Shown: positions 10,701 through 12,799 of the stretch, piece after piece | Layout of the letters: the number at the start of each line of letters is the position of its first letter | Numbering within the stretch: the first letter of the stretch is position 1 | Origin: Phoronis ovalis | Lineage: Eukaryota; Phoronida; Phoronidae | Direction of reading: 5' to 3' | Assembly: GCA_028565635.1 (NCBI GenBank) | Contig: JAOXYB010042404.1 | Location: 1 to 12,799, forward strand | Length of the DNA stretch: 12,799 nucleotides | Notes under the pieces: generated by a model | The model's input: only the letters and a program-made list of their open reading frames with translations | Databases searched by the model: none | What the model was told of the DNA's origin: nothing | Translations under genes and position numbers: made by a program

Positions 10701-12382
10701 CTGCAACCTAACTGCCTGTGATGACTTGCCCCTCTATCCAATTGTTATATGCAATTATCCGGATAATTACTCTCATACATACAACCACTCTAATGGTGTT
10801 CATTTATTAGCTATAAAATAGCAGACAAACCAAGCAAATACTTAAAGCAATATATACTGTGTAAATATTTCCTCATTTTTATTATTTAGCAACTTTTGTA
10901 CAATTTACAACTTAATTTCGCCTATTGTATAACCACTGCAGTATTCTAACCATTAATAACGTTTTTCTTTCATTAAACAGGCCATTAATTGTAATCATGC
11001 CTACCTTGGTTTTCTTTCCAATGAGATGGCGAATAGTGAAGCACAGGCAGCAGGAACGAAACAGGCAGTTAGGAATGTAAAAGATCCTAACAATTTCCTA
11101 ATAAAGAAACACAGTAATAAACACTCAACTGCTGTTCTGTGCACTTCGATAAGACGGCCTTATACAGTTTGTATCAATGAATTTTCATCATATTCTGTAC
11201 ACCATACTTGCTTTTTAGTTTCTGACATCACACTGATTTATTTAGGAATATCAAAGCAACAGATGTTATTAAATAAGGTCCTTTAAAATCAGCTAGGTAT
11301 GAATCTTTGTAACCAACATGCACCTTACTTCATACATATTATACTTCTGGCCAGGTAATTATTTACTATGAAATCACAAACCATTGACCAAGTATAGTGT
11401 ACTAAATATTGCCATATCGATACAACAATATAAATAATATAATTGAAGACGGGAAGCAAACTGTTTAACACAGGAACTGTAAGAGTGGCCATCTCCGTTG
11501 GTTTTTCTACAGAGTGCACACAACAGAGGCATCATTTGTAAGGTGTTAGTCACAAATACCTCTCCCGGGCTTCAATGTTTAAAGAAACCCAGCACACAGG
11601 AATTCCGCATACAAAAACATTGAAAAAAGTGTAAAATCCAAGAATTTTCCTACAACCCAAGAAAACGTAAGCTTATTATTGTTATAGTTTGGACTATATT
11701 CTTATGTCCCATAAAATATGACTTAAAGTTCACTTAACCTGGGACACTTATATCATAAGAAAAGAAAATATATTATATATCTAATAAACGGTACTTGTTG
11801 CAGAAACGAAACATATGTTATACTGTTTTCCTCACAGTGCAGAGTTGCACTACTAGAATATTCAGTTGTACTCTCAGATAAAAAGCCTTATTAATTACTT
11901 TATTGACTAGTTTTGTTCAGTAAGAAAATTACATAATTTTGCAACACTCTGCATTCATGATGTGACCCGTTGTTAAATAAATCCAATTTACCTCCATAGA
12001 CAGAACATAGTTATGAATAACGTTCCATTGATAGTAAGAAAAAACGTTGAATGGAGCACTTCTGATAAAATTTTCTTCTTAAAATATTCTTTGTCTTTAC
12101 GTCGATATAATGCGGCAATCTAAAAGCAAAATATAGTATATATGCATATAGATATATGACCTATAAAACGCATGGCATTCAATGTTGCAGATCAGTGTTT
12201 TATTCTAAAACCTAGGATCCATCCTGTAGTAAGATTGATAGGGTCACATTGGTACTTACAATGTATAACGGAACATAGATTTTTAGAGCAGTCAGAGATA
12301 TATAGCGTGCAACATCAGCAGAAGCTCTTGTGCATGATGGAGTCCAGGTATGACCTAATTCATAGCAGCTATGGTGCAGAAC
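7686..12382 (-). CDS. TMEM135: TMEM135 ortholog, N-terminal third (six exons, partial at both ends)
   Basis: Transmembrane protein 135 is a multi-pass protein of peroxisomal and mitochondrial membranes, known in vertebrates for effects on mitochondrial dynamics and on lipid and cholesterol handling. Exons in reading order are 12382-12260, 12119-11992, 11097-11005, 10105-10072, 9767-9702 and 7732-7686. They total 491 nt, have GT/AG borders and keep one open frame. The product has CYELGHTWTPSC near its start, then LKIYVPLYI, FLTINGTLFITMFCLW, the basic loop SLERKPRR, ETIYKMLVSRG and NNGEVLLFSVTTAVYMYFG. Each aligns block by block, without gaps, to the human protein as I remember it (about residues 7-170 of about 458). 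Hydrophobic stretches near the exon 1/2 join, the end of exon 2, exon 3 and exon 6 fit membrane segments. The start codon and the C-terminal part (second half of the protein, including the Tim17-like region) are not in the window. Identification is by recalled similarity, with no database search. Confidence 0.93.
7733..9701 (-). other. TMEM135 intron, about 1.97 kb, no recognised content
   Basis: This is the intron between exons 5 and 6 of the window. It has GTAAGA at its 5' end (9701) and ATATTTCAG at its 3' end (7733). It is AT-rich, low-complexity sequence. The short open frames in it (8668-8865 plus, 8825-9025 minus, 9390-9572 plus) are overlapping, low-complexity and without recognisable domains. 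I see no RNA gene or element. Confidence 0.85.
9702..9767 (-). CDS. TMEM135: TMEM135 exon 5 of the window (ETIYKML...NNGE)
   Basis: This exon is 66 nt, exactly 22 codons, in phase 0 at both ends. It lies between the acceptor GTATTTCAG and the donor GAGAG|GTAAGA. It encodes TLETIYKMLVSRGLVPVVNN followed by GE. The pattern ET-(L/I)-(F/Y)-(R/K)-M-x-(V)-(A/S)-RG and the terminal NGE match the human TETLFRMGVARG ... RNGE block. A longer minus-strand open frame here (9679-9918) is in a different frame and is not the gene product. Confidence 0.93.
9768..10071 (-). other. TMEM135 intron, 304 nt
   Basis: This intron runs from the GTGGGT donor (10071) to the GTATTTCAG acceptor (9768). I see nothing in it beyond AT-rich sequence. 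Confidence 0.87.
10072..10105 (-). CDS. TMEM135: TMEM135 exon 4 of the window (34-nt short exon)
   Basis: This very short exon (34 nt) has the acceptor TTCTTTTCAG|G, whose G completes the split Arg, and the donor AATGTG|GTGGGT. It encodes RAPLALYMFNV, matching the human RGLLTIYMANL block in length and position. The donor lacks the usual A at +3 and so looks weaker than its neighbours. The frame joins exactly to the exon on each side, which is the main reason for accepting it. Confidence 0.88.
10106..11004 (-). other. TMEM135 intron, 899 nt
   Basis: This intron runs from the GTAGGC donor (11004) to the CTTTTCAG acceptor (10106). It is mostly AT-rich unique-looking sequence, with one 16-bp perfect palindrome at 10753-10768 listed separately. 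Confidence 0.87.
10753..10768. repeat. Perfect 16-bp palindrome AATTATCCGGATAATT
   Basis: This is an exact two-fold symmetric site centred on CCGG in a TMEM135 intron. A 16-bp perfect palindrome is uncommon by chance in a window this size, but AT-rich flanks make it less surprising. No binding protein is recognised. Confidence 0.5.
11005..11097 (-). CDS. TMEM135: TMEM135 exon 3 of the window (membrane segment plus ERKPR loop)
   Basis: This exon is 93 nt. The acceptor is CTTTATTAG|G, whose first base completes the Arg codon from the previous exon. The donor is CAAG|GTAGGC, again splitting an Arg codon after two bases. It encodes KLLGSFTFLTACFVPAACAS followed by LFAISLERKPR. The 31 residues correspond one for one to the human block that begins KILG and ends IERKSR. 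The small and aromatic hydrophobic composition fits a membrane helix. The plus-strand open frame at 11026-11286 overlaps this exon and is a shadow. Confidence 0.92.
11098..11991 (-). other. TMEM135 intron, 894 nt
   Basis: This intron runs from the GTAAAT donor (11991) to the CTTTATTAG acceptor (11098). The open frames at 11325-11519 (minus) and across 11100-11286 (plus) show no recognisable domain. A short exon-like patch near 11556-11590 on the minus strand would end in AG before GTATTT, but it does not match the protein, which is already continuous without it. Confidence 0.85.
11992..12119 (-). CDS. TMEM135: TMEM135 exon 2 of the window
   Basis: This exon is 128 nt, starting in phase 0 after TTGCTTTTAG and ending two bases into an Arg codon at GGAG|GTAAAT. 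It encodes IAALYRRKDKEYFKKKILSE followed by VLHSTFFLTINGTLFITMFCLW. The basic loop RRKDKEYFKKK separates two hydrophobic segments. The motif FLT-x-NG-x-L matches the family's FLTANGALY. Its length of 43 residues (counting the split Arg) equals the matching human block as I recall it. The intron before it is only 140 nt. Confidence 0.94.
12120..12259 (-). other. TMEM135 intron, 140 nt
   Basis: This is the shortest intron of the locus, from GTAAGT (12259) to TTGCTTTTAG (12120). It has an AT-rich core with TATA-type simple sequence around 12134-12160. Confidence 0.9.
12260..12382 (-). CDS. TMEM135: TMEM135 exon 1 of the window (cysteine-rich N-terminus)
   Basis: This exon is 123 nt, exactly 41 codons, in phase 0 at both ends. 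The acceptor is a pyrimidine-rich tract ending TTTCAG and the donor is ATT|GTAAGT, a near-perfect consensus. It encodes VLHHSCYELGHTWTPSCTRA and then a stretch ending ALKIYVPLYI. The invariant-looking block CYE-x-GHTW-x-PSC holds two cysteines and a histidine and is the N-terminal signature of TMEM135. The final hydrophobic residues begin the first membrane segment, which continues into the next exon. The exon has no methionine, so translation must start in an upstream exon. The plus-strand open frame across this region (12172-12459) is an antisense shadow. Confidence 0.94.
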
Positions 12383-12459
12383 CTGAAAGTGAAAACAATA
12401 AAAAAATAATGTTAGCTCGGACAGTAAAAATCAAACATCATAATCAAACCATTAAATAA

Positions 12460-12535
12460 TTATACAGAGATCTCCCCAGCCTCCGTACACTTAATAAGCT
12501 GTATATCAGCTCGGGGGTCTCTCCCTATATAAGTT
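12460..12535. repeat. Small imperfect foldback around a palindromic core
   Basis: The left arm ttatacagagatctcccc (12460-12477) pairs imperfectly with gggggtctctccctatataa (12513-12532). The centre holds agctgtatatcagct (12497-12511), a near-perfect 15-bp palindrome. It may be a short foldback element. A TATATAAG string at 12526-12533 could be mistaken for a plus-strand TATA box, but I see no gene for it. Confidence 0.55.
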
Positions 12536-12551
12536 ATACAGGGCGGCTCCA

Positions 12552-12702
12552 TTTGAAAGGGGTGGGAGTTTTCACCATTTTAGTCAAGGAAAGGCGTGGG
12601 ATTTTTAGTCCAAGAAAGGGGACACATTTCAGTCCATCTATTCAAAATAGGAGAGGGTATTTTCAAGTTGTCACATTTTTAATTTTAGTCCGAGAAAGGG
12701 GT
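12552..12702. repeat. Degenerate G-rich interspersed repeat (ttttagtccRaGaaaGGGG)
   Basis: The motif ttttagtc, two to three bases, then gaaaggg recurs at 12578, 12603 and 12683. Related pieces (gaaaggggtggga at 12555, agtcc at 12631, ggagaggg at 12650) fill the gaps. The unit is about 25-28 bp. The plus-strand open frame across it (12553-12753) translates to a matching peptide repeat (ILVKERRG, LILVRERG) and is best read as a by-product of the array. Confidence 0.65.
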
Positions 12703-12799
12703 GTATTTTGGAGGTGCGGGCTGAGCTTCCCCGAATGTAATATTTGGAAGTAACCTGGAAGCTAGTCCTAGCTTTATGACCCTACTATGTTGCCTACGG

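Larger units (their letters stand above)
12383..12799 (-). other. Upstream intron or 5' flank of TMEM135, no start exon identified
   Basis: A polypyrimidine tract and CAG at 12383 show that another exon lies upstream. I looked here for a short exon carrying ATG and ending in phase 0 at GT, and found none that I trust. The only minus-strand ATG frame of note (ATG at 12551-12549, about 30 codons) runs through the foldback and would need a weak GTATAA donor. The stretch instead holds a small foldback and a degenerate G-rich repeat. Confidence 0.7.

Noticed and set aside
12526-12533. TATATAAG as a TATA box.
   Set aside because: It points away from TMEM135 and is part of a foldback arm. No downstream gene is visible on the plus strand.
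12467-12551. Minus-strand ATG frame (about 30 codons) as a possible TMEM135 start exon.
   Set aside because: It would add about 29 residues, where the family has about six before the CYE block. The donor GTATAA is weak, and it lies within the foldback and repeat.
1-12799. tRNA, rRNA, CRISPR array or bacterial operon signals.
   Set aside because: I saw no cloverleaf with intact A and B boxes, no rRNA-like sequence, no regularly spaced identical repeats and no prokaryotic gene structure.

Overview
This window looks like an AT-rich (roughly one-third G+C by eye), intron-dominated stretch of an animal genome, most likely an invertebrate. It has no bacterial-type gene packing, no long continuous reading frames and no Shine-Dalgarno sites. 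It does have canonical GT/AG splice junctions, low-copy degenerate repeats and MITE-like foldbacks. I cannot name the species.

The one gene I can support lies on the minus strand and is read from right to left. Six short exons between 12382 and 7686 splice in consistent phase (introns of phase 0, 2, 2, 0, 0, then 2). They give a continuous 163-residue segment, plus two bases, of a TMEM135 ortholog. TMEM135 is a multi-pass membrane protein of peroxisomes and mitochondria, linked to organelle dynamics and lipid handling. Against my memory of the human protein the segment aligns without gaps over roughly human residues 7 to 170. It includes the N-terminal cysteine motif CYELGHTWTPSC, several hydrophobic segments and the NGE-VLLF junction. 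The initiator exon and the C-terminal two-thirds are not found in the window.

Layout: 1-7685 is the start of a very large intron (no convincing exon in it), and it carries most of the repeats. These are a 30-bp-period degenerate array (1788-2036), a GC-rich palindrome (3019-3050), a paired inverted repeat (4681-4761), a second 30-bp-period array (4817-4960), a MITE-like foldback with a target-site duplication (5031-5309) and a 66-bp tandem duplication (6914-7053). 7686-12382 is the exon cluster, with introns of about 1.97 kb, 304 bp, 899 bp, 894 bp and 140 bp. 12383-12799 is further upstream intron or 5' flank, holding a small foldback and a third degenerate repeat.

The most unusual items are the foldback at 5031-5309, which contains a third copy of its terminal motif in the loop of a strong internal hairpin, and a CpG-rich, strongly basic open stretch with splice-like ends on the plus strand at 1107-1229. 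Nothing here is clearly a new biological system.
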